Shown: positions 1-14,100, numbered from the stretch's first letter. The stretch: DNA of 64,000 nucleotides from Limnoperna fortunei (GCA_944474755.1 OX104125.1:45023599-45087598); one strand, 5' to 3'. Numbers and translations are program-made. Notes: a model not told the origin generated them from the letters alone.

Positions 1-272
1 AATTTCTAAATATTTTTGTCCTTTAACCAAAGTCTAACATATTTGTTATGTAGTTTAGTCACCTTATATTGTGAATCTGTTGTCAAGATTGATAACCCTA
101 GATGATCTTTTTGCCTTGATCATCAAGGTCAAATTTCAATCTGTTTTCGTCTTTTGACTAAGGCCTCTAAGAAATTTGGTATTTGGGTAGGTCACCATGA
201 ATAACCATTCCAGCATATATGACCTTTGACCTGATAGTCAATCATATTATATTACATTAAATGTCAAGGTGT

Positions 273-423
273 TGATCAGGTGATGTTTACATTTTATGTT
301 CAGCTGTTGTTTACAATATATGATCTGGTGTTGTTTACATTTTATGTTCAGCTGTTGTTTACATTTGATAATCATTTGTTGTTTACATTTTATGTGCAGC
401 TGTTGTTTACACTTGATATTCAG
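273..423. repeat. 24-bp minisatellite, left part
   Basis: About six imperfect copies of a 24-bp unit (core TGTTGTTTACATTTTATG). The same array resumes at 1298, so the element at 424-1297 is inserted in it. Because 24 is a multiple of 3, both strands show open frames here with repetitive peptides; these are not genes. Confidence 0.8.
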
Positions 424-1297
424 GTTTTTGTCTCGCCTGCGACGAAAGTCGCTGGAGGCGAGACATATGTATGGGAATCCGGCGGCGGCGGCGGCGTAAA
501 CACTTGACATCTTGCTTCATATATTTGTAAGCCCAAGCCCTAGGTCCATCAAATTTGGTACAGAGGTAGCTTATGATGAGTACTTGCCAGTCAGTCACCT
601 GTCACCTGACCTTGACCTCAGTTTCTCTGTCCAGCGACTACGTTAAAGTTGTTGGGTTACGACAGTTCCTCTGTAACCACGCATGGTAGGATGACAATAT
701 TTGGTATATAGGTTGCTGATGAATAGTACATGACTGTCTGGTAGGTGTCACCTGACCTTGACCTCAATTTCACGGTCCAGTGAATACGTTAAAGTTTTTG
801 GGTTACGGCAGTTCCTCTGTTACCACGCATGGTAGGATGACAATATTTGGTATATAGGTTGCTGATGACTAGTACATGACTGTCTGGTAGGTGTCACCTG
901 ACCTTGACCTCAATTTCACGGTCCAGCGACTATGTTAAAGTTTTTGTATTAGGACAAGTACATGACTGTCTGGTAGGTGCCACCTGACCTTGACCTCAAT
1001 TTCACGGTCCAGCGACTATGTTAAAGTTTTTGGATTAGGGCACTTCCTCTGTAACCATGCATGGTAGGATGAAAGTATTTGGTATATAGATTGCTAATGA
1101 TTAGTACATGACTGTCTCGTAGGTGTCACCTGACCATGACCTCAATTTTATGGTCCTGTGACAAAGTTAAAGTTTTATGATTAGGTCCGTTTCTCTGTAA
1201 CCATGCATTGTATGATAACAATTTAATGCTTATGACATAATTTTTTTCGTTACTGATGCGGAATTCAGGCGAGACATCTTTCTGTGTCCACACTTGT
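424..1297 (+). mobile_element. Hairpin-ended element, family A copy 1 (five internal repeats)
   Basis: Starts TTTTTGTCTCGCCTGCGAC, immediately followed by an inverted copy (GGAGGCGAGAC), then a GGC-rich run, a core of about five 90-147-bp tandem units recognisable by ACCTGACCTTGACCTCA, and ends CAGGCGAGAC...GTCCACACTTGT. Other copies in the window lie at 6578, 30246, 50300 and 53448. No coding capacity, so non-autonomous. The short subterminal inverted repeats plus tandem core resemble Helentron-associated (HINE/pearl-like) elements; this class assignment is inference. Confidence 0.75.
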
Positions 1298-1515
1298 GTT
1301 TACATTTTATGATCAGATTGTTTACATTTGATATTCAGGTGTTGTTTACATTTGATACTCAGGTGTTGTTTACATTTTATGATCTGGTGTGGTTATTGTT
1401 TTTACTTCTGGTGCTGTTTACATTTTATTATCACCATGTTTGCATTTGATAATCAAGTGTTGTTTACTTTTAATAATCAGATTTTATTTACATTAGATAA
1501 TCAGGGTGTATGTTG
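1298..1515. repeat. 24-bp minisatellite, right part
   Basis: Continuation of the array at 273-423, with units such as CAGGTGTTGTTTACATTTGA. Lies in the intron just upstream of SLC4 exon 1 of the window. Confidence 0.75.
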
Positions 1516-1575
1516 ACTTTTGAGTAAATAATGTATGTTACTACATTGAGATTGACCACTTTCATTTATTTACAG

Positions 1576-2131
1576 TGACCAAGGATGGAACTATTTGGAG
1601 TTGAGGCTGTGGGTTGGAATATGGACAACAGCTTTTCTGTATTTAATGGTGATGTTTGATTTAAGTGCGCTAGTGCGGTATATCACTCGTTTTACAGAAG
1701 AAAGTTTTGCTCTGTTGATTGCATTGATCTTCATCAAAGAATCCATTGGGAAATTGTATCATATCACAGATACTCATCCTATTAAATTTGGAACAAAAGA
1801 TGTTCCATATTACGAATGCTGTTGTACGCCACCTACAAGTGACAGTGACATATTAAGCTATAATTCAACACTGATGACAAATATATCAATGATGACAAAT
1901 AATTCGATGTTTTCAAATATGTCCATGGCGACAAATACATCAATTGATTGGCATCTTTTTAACTGTACATACTGTTTAGAGATGGGTGGCATTGTCAAGT
2001 TTTCTGGTTGCCATGGTGTTAAGAGACACTTTCCAGATGTTTTCTTTTTATCCGTTATCTTGTTCCTAGGAACATTTGAGATAGCTTTTGGACTGAAATG
2101 GCTAAGAACCAGTAGATTTTTTCCTCATCCA
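1576..2131 (+). CDS. SLC4A7/8/10-like: SLC4 exon 1 in window: membrane segments and extracellular loop
   Basis: Acceptor TTTATTTACAG ends at 1575 and donor GTAAGT begins at 2132. The first base completes a codon from the missing upstream exon; 185 codons follow and the exon ends in phase 0. It holds the LELRLW motif and hydrophobic helix, TRFTEESF and the next helix, a long extracellular loop, and a further helix ([19 protein letters not shown]). The loop is rich in cysteine (three consecutive Cys, then two pairs) and carries six N-glycosylation sequons. Four of these sit in an 18-bp tandem repeat (1871-1942). A glycosylated loop at this place is normal for Na+-coupled SLC4 proteins. Confidence 0.93.
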
Positions 2132-5100
2132 GTAAGTATTCAAAGATTACAATACAGTTGTTTCTCTATAAAGATTACAAGACAGAGTTGTCTCCCCACA
2201 CAGATTACAAGAGGTCATTATCCTTTTGGATAGCCTGAGCAAAAGTAACCGGACGGGCGAGACATCAAAATTTTTTATTAAAAAAATCTTTCTTTCACTT
2301 AAAATTTCATATATGGGGCATTACACCTATAATGCTAAATTACATAAAAATGGAGAGAAAAGTATACCTGTCCACGGATTTTTTTTGGGAAAATTACCTT
2401 AAAGTTTAAGAATGGTTTTTCTACTTTCATTTCAGTGTTGTGGTCACATTGTACCACATTACACACTTTAGGAAGTGCTTCCACTGTAAAGACATTGACT
2501 GGAAAAAAATATATTCTTGTTCTACAGTAATGCCATACCTTTCAAAATATCCAACTCTTAAGCAATAGCAGTTATAAGCAAAAGCAGAAACAAAAGAGAA
2601 AATTGGGACTATTTTTTCATCCTGCCATCTTTTGACATGCACCGGAAATTCATTACATGAATAGAATAATGACCCCTTTAAGCAAAGCCAACCGTTCCGG
2701 ATTTCCACCAAAATTTTTTTTTATGTTATTTAATGATTCTGTAAATAAAATAAGCATGCAGTTTGAATATATTGCTACTCAAATAAAAATTATGCCAGTT
2801 TCCAAAGATGTGGTGAATCCTTGTTTTAGCAATTTTTATCTGATAAGGACAGTAAGGGTATAATTCTTTTCTTCTGTTCAACAATTTTGGCACAACAGTC
2901 AAAATATCACCTTTTTATGACAGTACTGGTGTTATAGTTACCAAATAAGCAGAAACACATCTGATAAAAGCAACTTTTTATCAAGTGAGAGCTCATTTGA
3001 ATATAGGGGGGGTTGAAAACAGTCGATTCTGTTGCTATGACGGTATGATATAAAAATTAACATTTTTCCTCACAAAAGAAAAAAACTAACTAAAAAAGCT
3101 TTTCTTAGCTGTAATGAGTGTATAAATGAACTTATTAACTAGAAATACACCACAATGGAATTCAGGTTGAGAAGCAGAGGTCTCTTTTCTGTAGCTTAAA
3201 CTTTATTAAAACTATGCACAAAGTAGAGTTTTGACTAGTTTTAAGAAAACTGACATTTAATTGTTATACAAAAAGACTCATTTGCATCTTTTCAGTCCTT
3301 TTTGCATGCCAAGTCACTGAAAAAGTAGAAAACATAGCAACTGACTACACTGATTGGTTCAAAGTACCCAAAAGCATACTAGATTCACAGACTTTACATT
3401 AAAACGACACATTGCAAATGATGCCTACCCATGCCAAATAATTACCTAGAGGCCAGAGGAATGAATAAACACTACATATTGATTAAAATACTGCTGTATA
3501 ACCTTCTTTTAAGAAACAAAATGAATACATTTAATCTTTAGTTACAATCTTCAAGGTATGATACATGTTTCTGTCTAGCAATAAGTGCTGGTACATGAAC
3601 TAGGATCATGGTTTACCTTTATTTAATCAATTTTTGGTCTGAAAGGTATTATATAATACCAATAATACATTTTTATTTCATGTCACCTTAGGTTCTACCT
3701 TACTCTACTCTATAGAATTGTAAACAGTGTGCTTTTTGCAAAAATAATCACTTTTTATGATACCATAGGCCAAAAAGTCAAATTTTTCTTCAGATAATGA
3801 AACAGACTATAACTATAAAACCTGAAGATATATTTTGCAGAAAAGATGTTTTCCTATAATGAGTTCTGGTACCCTTTCATAAAAAGTGCCTCACAAGTGG
3901 GATTTGTGTATTTGACCAATTTGTAAATTTTGCTCTTACAGAGGTCATTATCCTTTTGGATAGCCTGAGCAAAAGTAACCGGACGGGCGAGACATCAAAA
4001 TTTTTTATTAAAAAAATCTTTCTTTCACTTAAAATTTCATATATGGGGCATTACACCTATAATGCTAAATTACATAAAAATGGAGAGAAAAGTATACCTG
4101 TCCACGGATTTTTTTTGGGAAAATTACCTTAAAGTTTAAGAATGGTTTTTCTACTTTCATTTCAGTGTTGTGGTCACATTGTACCACATTACACACTTTA
4201 GGAAGTGCTTCCACTGTAAAGACATTGACTGGAAAAAAATATATTCTTGTTCTACAGTAATGCCATACCTTTCAAAATATCCAACTCTTAAGCAATAGCA
4301 GTTATAAGCAAAAGCAGAAACAAAAGAGAAAATTGGGACTATTTTTTCATCCTGCCATCTTTTGACATGCACCGGAAATTCATTACATGAATAGGATAAT
4401 GACCCCACAATACAGTTGTTTACCCATTAAGATAACAATACTTGGTTGTCTCACCATGATAATTAGAATTCAGGATTGTCTCCCCTAAGGATTATGGTAC
4501 AGTGTTATCTACCCAAAAAGGTTACAATGCAAGGTTGCCTTCCCAAAAAGATTAGGATACTGGGTTGTCTCCCAACAAACATTATAATACAGGATTGTCT
4601 CCCCATAAAGATAACACAGGGTTATCACCCCCTGCAGAGATTGCAATACAGGGTTGCTTCCCCATAAAGATTACAATACAGGGTTTTCTCCCCACAAAGG
4701 TTGCAATACATGGTTGTTTCCCCTTAAAGATTGCAACCCCAAATATTGACCTATTACCTACAAGTATACAGAAGGTCATTTCGATGATTGATTACATTTA
4801 AGCAAGCAATAATTTCAGAACAAAAACTATTTAAGTTTGAAGTTGTCATACTACATGTATAATCTGTTTCAGTAAAAGTATTTATAGGTTTTTTAAGGTA
4901 CAGGTATGATAGTGTATAAAAGCACAAAGCAAAATCTTTATGGTAGGATATTCCATTGTTGGTGGGAAATATGTGATACAAGAAGACTGATCTTTCTTTG
5001 ATACTTATACCCCCAAAAATTTAAACTGCACAAAATAAACTTGTATACAAACTAAAAAGCCAAACATTATGAAAAAAAAAAACAAAACATGACCATTTTC

Positions 5101-8100
5101 TTTATGACATTTAATGCAACTTCTCCCCATTCTATTACCTATTCTACCTGTAAGCCTCAAAAAATAGAAATGACTTCTCCCTATATTTCTGACCCACTTT
5201 TGGAAACAGGCATTTTTTACCAGGCTAGTTAATCTTGCTAACGTCGAGTGATATTTGTAATACAGTAGCAATGTTAGTGTCCAATCCTGCTGTCTTTATT
5301 GCCTTGCGAGTCGATAGAAACAAGTTATTAAGTAGCTTTCTTTATTGCCCTGATCACAGAATGGAAAAAAGTTATTAACTGGGTAGCCTTTTTTATATTA
5401 ATTCAGTAACCATGGCAGTTTTAGCATATTGATGCCAATTTTTATGTATTATTTAATAATGTTCATTACTGGTATAGGACAGATAATTGTTTATGTTTTG
5501 TAGGTGCGTGTTTTGATGAGTGATTTTGCAGTATTAATTGCCATCATGTGCATGGTAATCCTTGATTTCTGTATGGGTATCAATACACCAAAGCTGGAGG
5601 TACCTGATGGCTTCAAGGTATTATTTTATTGGTCGTTTAATGATAGGGGCATCATTGGGTGAAAAAATATTTGGTCATTACTGAACTGGGCACCTTTGAG
5701 TTGGTAAGTAATGAACTGGCACTTTCTAATGGTAAGTAATGACTGGTACCATGCATTGGTCAGTAATGAACTGGTACCCTAAATTGGTCAGGTATATACT
5801 GGTTCCTTGAATTAGTCAATAATGAACTGGTACCCTTAATTGGTCAGTTATTTACTGGTTCCTTCAATTAGTCAATAATGAACTGGTACTCTAAATAGGT
5901 CAGTATAAACTGGTTCCTTGAATTAGTCAATGATGAACTGGTACCTTGTTGAGGTAAGAATATTAGAGTCTGTCACGATCAATTCTGAAGTGAAAATATA
6001 CCTTTATTGAAACTTTAGTTCAAGTTTTAGCATTTTTATTTCCTTTTTCCTAAGACATGTCATATTATACCAATATTCCAAATGATTGTGGTCAATATAC
6101 AAGAATATTTACCCATGGTGCCTTGAACTGCATTTATATGTTAAAGTGCCTGACATCAACAGCGGAGAGCAATATAACATTACATGCAGTACCAAAGGAA
6201 AATATTCTTGTTTATTAACAAAAAATCATATTTGTTGGATTATATTTTAATATAATAGAAATTTTTTCATGTACCATGGCCACAATTATTTTTTGCCATT
6301 ATTTAAGTTCATTACTTATGATGGGGATGTTATGTTCGCAGCCAACTAACCCTGATCGTGGCTGGGTAATCAATCCCTTCGGCGACAACCCATGGTATAC
6401 CATCATTGCTGCCATCATCCCTGCCCTGCTTGCCACCATCTTGATTTTCATGGACCAGCAGATCACAGCAGTAATAGTCAACAGGCGAGAGAATAAACTT
6501 AAAGTAAGTCTTTAATGTTTGTTTGTAAGAGTTGTTATGCCATCTTGGTTATTTTTCAGCTGTGTTGTGCCCTCCAATTTTTGTCTCGCCTGCGACGACT
6601 GGAGGCGAGACATGTGTATGGGAATCCGGCGGCGGCGGCGTAAACACTTGACATCTTGCTTCATATCTTTGTAAGCCCAAGCCCTAGGTCCATCATATTT
6701 GGTCCAGAGGTAGCTTATAATGAGTACTTGCCAGTCAGTCACCTGTCACCTGACCTTGACCTCAATTTCACGGTCCAGTGACTACATTAAAGTTTTTGGG
6801 TTACGACAGTTCCTCTGTAACTACGCATGGTAGGATGACAATATTTGGTGTATAGGTTGCTGATGACTAGTACATGAATGTCTGGTAGGTGTCACCTGAC
6901 CTTGACCTCAATTTCACGGTCCAGTGACTACGTTACGACAGTTCCTCTGTAACTACGCATGGTAGGATGACAATATTTGGTGTATAGGTTGCTGATGACT
7001 AGTACATGACTGTCTGGTAGGTGTCACCTGACCTTGACCTCAATTTCACGGTCCAGTGACTACGTTAAAGTTTTTGGGTTACGACAGTTCCTCTGTAACT
7101 ATGCATAGTAGGATGACAATATTTGGTGTATAGGTTGCTGACTAGTACATGACTGTCTGGTAGGTGTCACCTGACCTTGACCTCAATTTCACGGTCCAGC
7201 GACTACGTTAAAGTTTTGGGGTTACGACAGTTCCTCTGTAACTACGCATGGTAGGATGACAATATTTGGTGTATAGGTTGCTGATGACTAGTACATGACT
7301 GTCTGGTAGGTGTCACCTGACCTTGACCTCAATTTCACGGTCCAGCGACTACGTTAAAGTTTTTGGGTTACGACAGTTCCTCTGTAACTACACATGGTAG
7401 GATGACAATATTTGGTGTATAGGTTGCTGATGAATAGTACATGACTGTTTGGTAAGTTCCACCTGACCTTGACCTCAATTTCATGGTCCAGCGACTACGT
7501 TAAAGTTTTTGGGTTACGGCTGTTTCCCTTGTAACTATGCAGGATATGGTGACAATATTTTGTATACAGGCTGCTGCTGATATTTAATGCTATTTACGTA
7601 ACGCTTATGACGAAATTTATTTTCGTTACTGATGCGGAATGCAGGCGAGACGTTTTTCTGTGTCCACACTTGTTATTAGGGATGAAGCTTTCTTAAAAAA
7701 GCAAATGAAAGCATAATTTAATTGGTTTAAAGTTCTGTTAGAATGGACATATAAATTCAAATTCAAATTTCTATTGGTCTAATTAATGTCCCACAGGGGG
7801 CAATGAGATAAAACATTTATAATAGGTGTACAACCGATAAGGGTCTCACAAGGGGCAATCAACAGATCTAAATTATAACCACGTCCTTTTCTGTAAATAA
7901 AAAAAAACATTGTCATTGCCTGGGCTTATTTACAGAAAGGACGTGGTTATAAATTAGATCTGTTGATTGTTGCTACGTTCATTTACTTCCTTGTTTTGTT
8001 TTTACTTACAGAAAGAACGTGGTTATCATTTAGATCTGTTGCTTGTTGCTATGTTAATTTATTTCCATGTTTTGTTTTTATTCATTAAAAGGACGTGATT

Positions 8101-11100
8101 ATAAATTAGATCTGTTGATTGTTGCTATGTTAATTTACTTCCTTGTTTTGTTTTTACTTACAGAAAGGACGTGGTTATCATTTAGACCTGTTGATTGTTG
8201 CCACATTAATTCTTATAAATTCGTTCCTTGGTCTGCCGTGGTTTGTTGCCGCCACTGTTCTGTCTATAACTCACGTGATGAGTCTAAAAAAAGAATCACA
8301 GTGTACAGCACCAGGGGAGCAACCCAAGTTTTTAGGATGCAGGTGAGTGTCGTGCTGTATTCCAAAAATGACTACAGGATACGAAGGGTATGTTTTGCTT
8401 TGGTCAAGCAATTTGTATATAGTCTTACCAAATGTCTCACACAAAAATGTTCAGTTTCAATAAGAATCCATAAATGGTTTGGTTAAATAAGTGGTGTTGA
8501 TAGTCAGTCATATCTCCTGTTAATCACTTGCGTATCTACACAGGGGGTGGGATGGGGAGGTTTACTCTGAGATGGGGGTTGTCTTCAAATACTTCCACTT
8601 CCTCTCTCAATAAAAACTAGAAATAGCTAGAAATAACAGAAAGTGGAATAAAACAGCAAATACAAACAAAGAAACAAACCAACATTACATTATATTACGA
8701 TCATTTACACATATAAAAGTGTGTTTTGTGTAAAAGTAAATAAAACATCAAACAAACAAACGTTACATTATATTATGATCATTGACACATATAAAACTGT
8801 GTTTTGTGTAAATGTAAATAAAACATCATACAAACAAACGTTACATTATATTACGATCATTCATACATATAAAACTGTGTTTTGTGTAAGAGTAAATAAA
8901 ACATCATACAAACAAACGTTACATTATATTACGATCATTCATACATATAAAAGTGTGTTTTGTGTAAGAGTAAATAAAACATCAAACAAACGTTACATTA
9001 TATTACGATCATTGACACATATAAAACTGTGTTTTGTGTAAGAGTAAATAAAACATCATACAAACAAACGTTACATTATATTACGATCATTCATACATAT
9101 AAAAGTGTGTTTTGTGTAAGAGTAAATAAAACATCAAACAAACGTTACATTATATTACGATCATTGACACATATAAAAGTGTGTTTTGTGTAAGAGTAAA
9201 TAAAACATCATACAAACAAACGTTACATTATATTACGATCATTCACACATATAAAAGTGTGTTTTGTGTAAAAGTAAATAAAACATCATACAAACAAACG
9301 TTACATTATATTATGATCATTGACACATATAAAAGTGTGTTTTGTGTAAAAGTAAATAAAACATCAAGCAAACCAACATTACATTATATTACGATCATTC
9401 ACACATATAAAACTGTGTTTTGTGTAAAAGTAAATAAAACATCAAACAAACAAACGTTACATTATATTACGATCATTCATACATATAAAACTGTGTTTTG
9501 TGTAAAAGTAAATAAAACATCAAACAAAAGTTACATTATATTACGATCATTCATACATATAAAACTGTGTTTTGTGTAAAAGTAAATAAAACATCAAACA
9601 AACAAACGTTACTTTATATTACGATCATTTACACATATAAAAGTGTGTTTTGTGTAAAAGTAAATAAAACATCAAACAAACGTTACATTATATTATGATC
9701 ATTCACACATATAAAACTGTGTTTTGTGTAAAAGTAAATAAAACATCAAACAAACAAACGTTACATTATATTACGATCATTCATACATATAAAACTGTGT
9801 TTTGTGTAAAAGTAAATAAAACATCAAACAAACAAACATTACATTATATTACGATCATTCATACATATAAAACTGTGTTTTGTGTAAATGTAAATAAAAC
9901 ATCAAACAAACAAACATTACATTATATTACCATCATTCATACATATAAAAGTGTGTTTTGTGTAAATGTAAATAAAACATCAAACAAACAAACGTTACAT
10001 TATATTACGATCATTCATACCTATAAAAGTGTGTTTTGTGTAAATGTAAATAAAACATCAAACAAACAAACATTACATTATATTATGATCATTGACACAT
10101 ATAAAACTGTGTTTTGTGTAAAAGTAAATAAAACATCAAACAAACAAACATTACATTATATTACGATCATTTACACATATAAAACTGTGTTTTGTGTAAA
10201 AGTAAATAAAACATCAAACAAACAAACGTTACATTATATTATGATCATTTACACATATAAAAGTGTGTTTTGTGTAAAAGTAAATAAAACATCAAACAAA
10301 CAAACGTTACATTATATTACGATCATTTACACATATAAAAGTGTGTTTTGTGTAAAAGTAAATAAAACATCAAACAAACAAACATTACATTATATTATGA
10401 TCATTGACACATATAAAAGTGTGTTTTGTGTAAAAGTAAATAAAACATCAAACAAACAAACGTTACATTATATTATGATCATTGACACATATAAAAGTGT
10501 GTTTTGTGTAAAAGTAAATAAAACATCAAACAAACAAACGTTACATTATATTACGATCATTTACACATATAAAAGTGTGTTTTGTGTAAAAGTAAATAAA
10601 ACATCAAACAAACAAACATTACATTATATTATGATCATTGACACATATAAAAGTGTGTTTTGTGTAAAAGTAAATAAAACATCAAACAAACAAACGTTAC
10701 ATTATATTATGATCATTGACACATATAAAAGTGTGTTTTGTGTAAAAGTAAATAAAACATCAAACAAACGTTACATTATATTATGATCATTGACACATAT
10801 AAAAGTGTGTTTTGTGTAAATGTAAATAAAACATCAAACAAACGTTACATTATATTATGATCATTTACACATATAAAAGTGTGTTTTGTGTAAAAGTAAA
10901 TAAAACATCAAACAAACGTTACATTATATTATGATCATTCACACATATAAAACTGTGTTTTGTGTAAAAGTAAATAAAACATCAAACAAACAAACGTTAC
11001 ATTATATTACGATCATTCATACATATAAAACTGTGTTTTGTGTAAAAGTAAATAAAACATCAAACAAACAAACATTACATTATATTACGATCATTCATAC

Positions 11101-14100
11101 ATATAAAACTGTGTTTTGTGTAAATGTAAATAAAACATCAAACAAACAAACATTACATTATATTACCATCATTCATACATATAAAAGTGTGTTTTGTGTA
11201 AATGTAAATAAAACATCAAACAAACAAACGTTACATTATATTACGATCATTCATACCTATAAAAGTGTGTTTTGTGTAAATGTAAATAAAACATCAAACA
11301 AACAAACATTACATTATATTATGATCATTGACACATATAAAAGTGTGTTTTGTGTAAAAGTAAATAAAACATCAAACAAACGTTACATTATATTATGATC
11401 ATTTACACATATAAAAGTGTGTTTTGTGTAAAAGTAAATAAAACATCAAACAAACAAACGTTACATTATATTACGATCATTTACACATATAAAAGTGTGT
11501 TTTGTGTAAAAGTAAATAAAACATCAAACAAACAAACATTACATTATATTATGATCATTGACACATATAAAAGTGTGTTTTGTGTAAAAGTAAATAAAAC
11601 ATCAAACAAACAAACGTTACATTATATTATGATCATTGACACATATAAAAGTGTGTTTTGTGTAAAAGTAAATAAAACATCAAACAAACAAACGTTACAT
11701 TATATTACGATCATTTACACATATAAAAGTGTGTTTTGTGTAAAAGTAAATAAAACATCAAACAAACAAACATTACATTATATTATGATCATTGACACAT
11801 ATAAAAGTGTGTTTTGTGTAAAAGTAAATAAAACATCAAACAAACAAACGTTACATTATATTATGATCATTGACACATATAAAAGTGTGTTTTGTGTAAA
11901 AGTAAATAAAACATCAAACAAACGTTACATTATATTATGATCATTGACACATATAAAAGTGTGTTTTGTGTAAATGTAAATAAAACATCAAACAAACGTT
12001 ACATTATATTATGATCATTGACACATATAAAAGTGTGTTTTGTGTAAAAGTAAATAAAACATCAAACAAACGTTACATTATATTATGATCATTGACACAT
12101 ATAAAAGTGTGTTTTGTGTAAATGTAAATAAAACATCAAACAAACGTTACATTATATTATGATCATTGACACATATAAAAGTGTGTTTTGTGTAAAAGTA
12201 AATAAAACATCAAACAAACGTTACATTATATTATGATCATTGACACATATAAAAGTGTGTTTTGTGTAAAAGTAAATAAAACATCAAACAAACAAACGTT
12301 ACATTATATTACGATCATTGACACATATAAAACTGTGTTTTGTGTATGAGTAAATAAAACATCAAACAAACAAACGTTACATTATATTACGATCATTGAC
12401 ACATATAAAACTGTGTTTTGTGTATGAGTAAATAAAACATCAAACAAACAAACGTTACATTATATTACGATCATTTACACATATAAAAGTGTGTTTTGTG
12501 TAAATGTAAATAAAACATCAAACAAACAAACGTTACATTATATTAGTACGATCATTTACACATATAAAAGTGTGTTTTGTGTAAATGTAAATAAAACATC
12601 AAACAAACGTTACATTATATTACGATCATTTACACATATAAAAGTGTGTTTTGTGTAAGAGTAAATAAAACATCAAACAAACAAACATTACATTATATTA
12701 TGATCATTGACACATATAAAACTGTGTTTTGTGTATGAGTAAATAAAACATCAAACAAACAAACGTTACATTATATTACGATCATTGACACATATAAAAC
12801 TGTGTTTTGTGTATGAGTAAATAAAACATCAAACAAACAAACGTTACATTATATTACGATCATTGACACATATAAAACTGTGTTTTGTGTATGAGTAAAT
12901 AAAACATCAAACAAACAAACGTTACATTATATTACGATCATTTACACATATAAAAGTGTGTTTTGTGTAAATGTAAATAAAACATCAACAAACAAACGTT
13001 ACATTATATTAGTACGATCATTTACACATATAAAAGTGTGTTTTGTGTAAATGTAAATAAAACATCAAACAAACGTTACATTATATTACGATCATTTACA
13101 CATATAAAACTGTGTTTTGTGTAAAAGTAAATAAAACATCAAACAAACAAACGTTACATTATATTACGATCATTTACACATATAAAAGTGTGTTTTGTGT
13201 AAAAGTAAATAAAACATCAAACAAACAAACGTTACATTATATTATGATCATTGACACATATAAAAGTGTGTTTTGTTTAAGAGTAAATAAAACATCAAAC
13301 AAACAAACGTTACATTATATTATGATCATTTACACATATAAAAGTGTGTTTTGTTTAAGAGTAAATAAAACATCAAACAAACAAACGTTACATTATATTA
13401 GTACGATCATTTACACATATAAAAGTGTGTTTTGTGTAAATGTAAATAAAACATCAAACAAACGTTACATTATATTACGATCATTTACACATATAAAACT
13501 GTGTTTTGTGTAAAAGTAAATAAAACATCAAACAAACAAACGTTACATTATATTACGATCATTTACACATATAAAAGTGTGTTTTGTGTAAAAGTAAATA
13601 AAACATCAAACAAACAAACGTTACATTATATTATGATCATTGACACATATAAAACTGTGTTTTGTGTAAAAGTAAATAAAACATCAAACAAGCCAACATT
13701 ACATTATATTATGATCATTTACACATATAAAACTGTGTTTTGTGTAAAAGTAAATAAAACATCAAACAAACAAACGTTACATTATATTACGATCATTGAC
13801 ACATATAAAACTGTGTTTTGTGTAAAAGTAAATAAAACATCAAACAAACATATTATATTACGATCATTGACACATATAAAACTGTGTTTTGTGTAAATGT
13901 AAATAAAACATCAAACAAACAAACGTTACATTATATTACGATCATTTACACATATAAAACTGTGTTTTGTGTAAGAGTAAATAAAACATCAAACAAACAA
14001 ACATTACATTATATTATGATCATTGACACATATAAAACTGTGTTTTGTGTAAAAGTAAATAAAACATCAAACAAACAAACGTTACATTATATTACGATCA

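Larger units (their letters stand above)
2211..4406. mobile_element. 2.2-kb element bounded by 466-bp direct repeats
   Basis: Two direct repeats (2211-2676 and 3941-4406, exact offset 1730) appear identical except for one base (position 2664 A versus 4394 G by my reading). Each repeat is itself bounded by inverted GGTCATTATCC / GGATAATGACC (one mismatch in the left copy). The interior 2677-3940 has no convincing ORF. The whole is inserted in a minisatellite and flanked by ACAA on both sides, a possible 4-bp target duplication. It could be a TRIM-like LTR element, though the repeats do not begin TG or end CA, or a composite of two short TIR elements. Confidence 0.7.

Noticed and set aside
247..510. 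Small ORFs on both strands near the left edge
   Set aside because: Made by the 24-bp minisatellite and the start of a family A element.
2427..2711. 94-residue minus-strand ORF and its copy at 4157-4408
   Set aside because: Lies in the 466-bp terminal repeat; no domain, and the frame is not conserved beyond the near-identical copy.
7936..8163. Decoy acceptors as alternative start of exon 4
   Set aside because: Entry at 7936 meets an in-frame TAA before the true exon, entry at 8012 is out of frame, and copy 3 lacks AG.
8067..8486. 139-residue ORF as a separate membrane protein
   Set aside because: It is the tandem exon-4 copies and exon 4 read out of phase and across the donor site.
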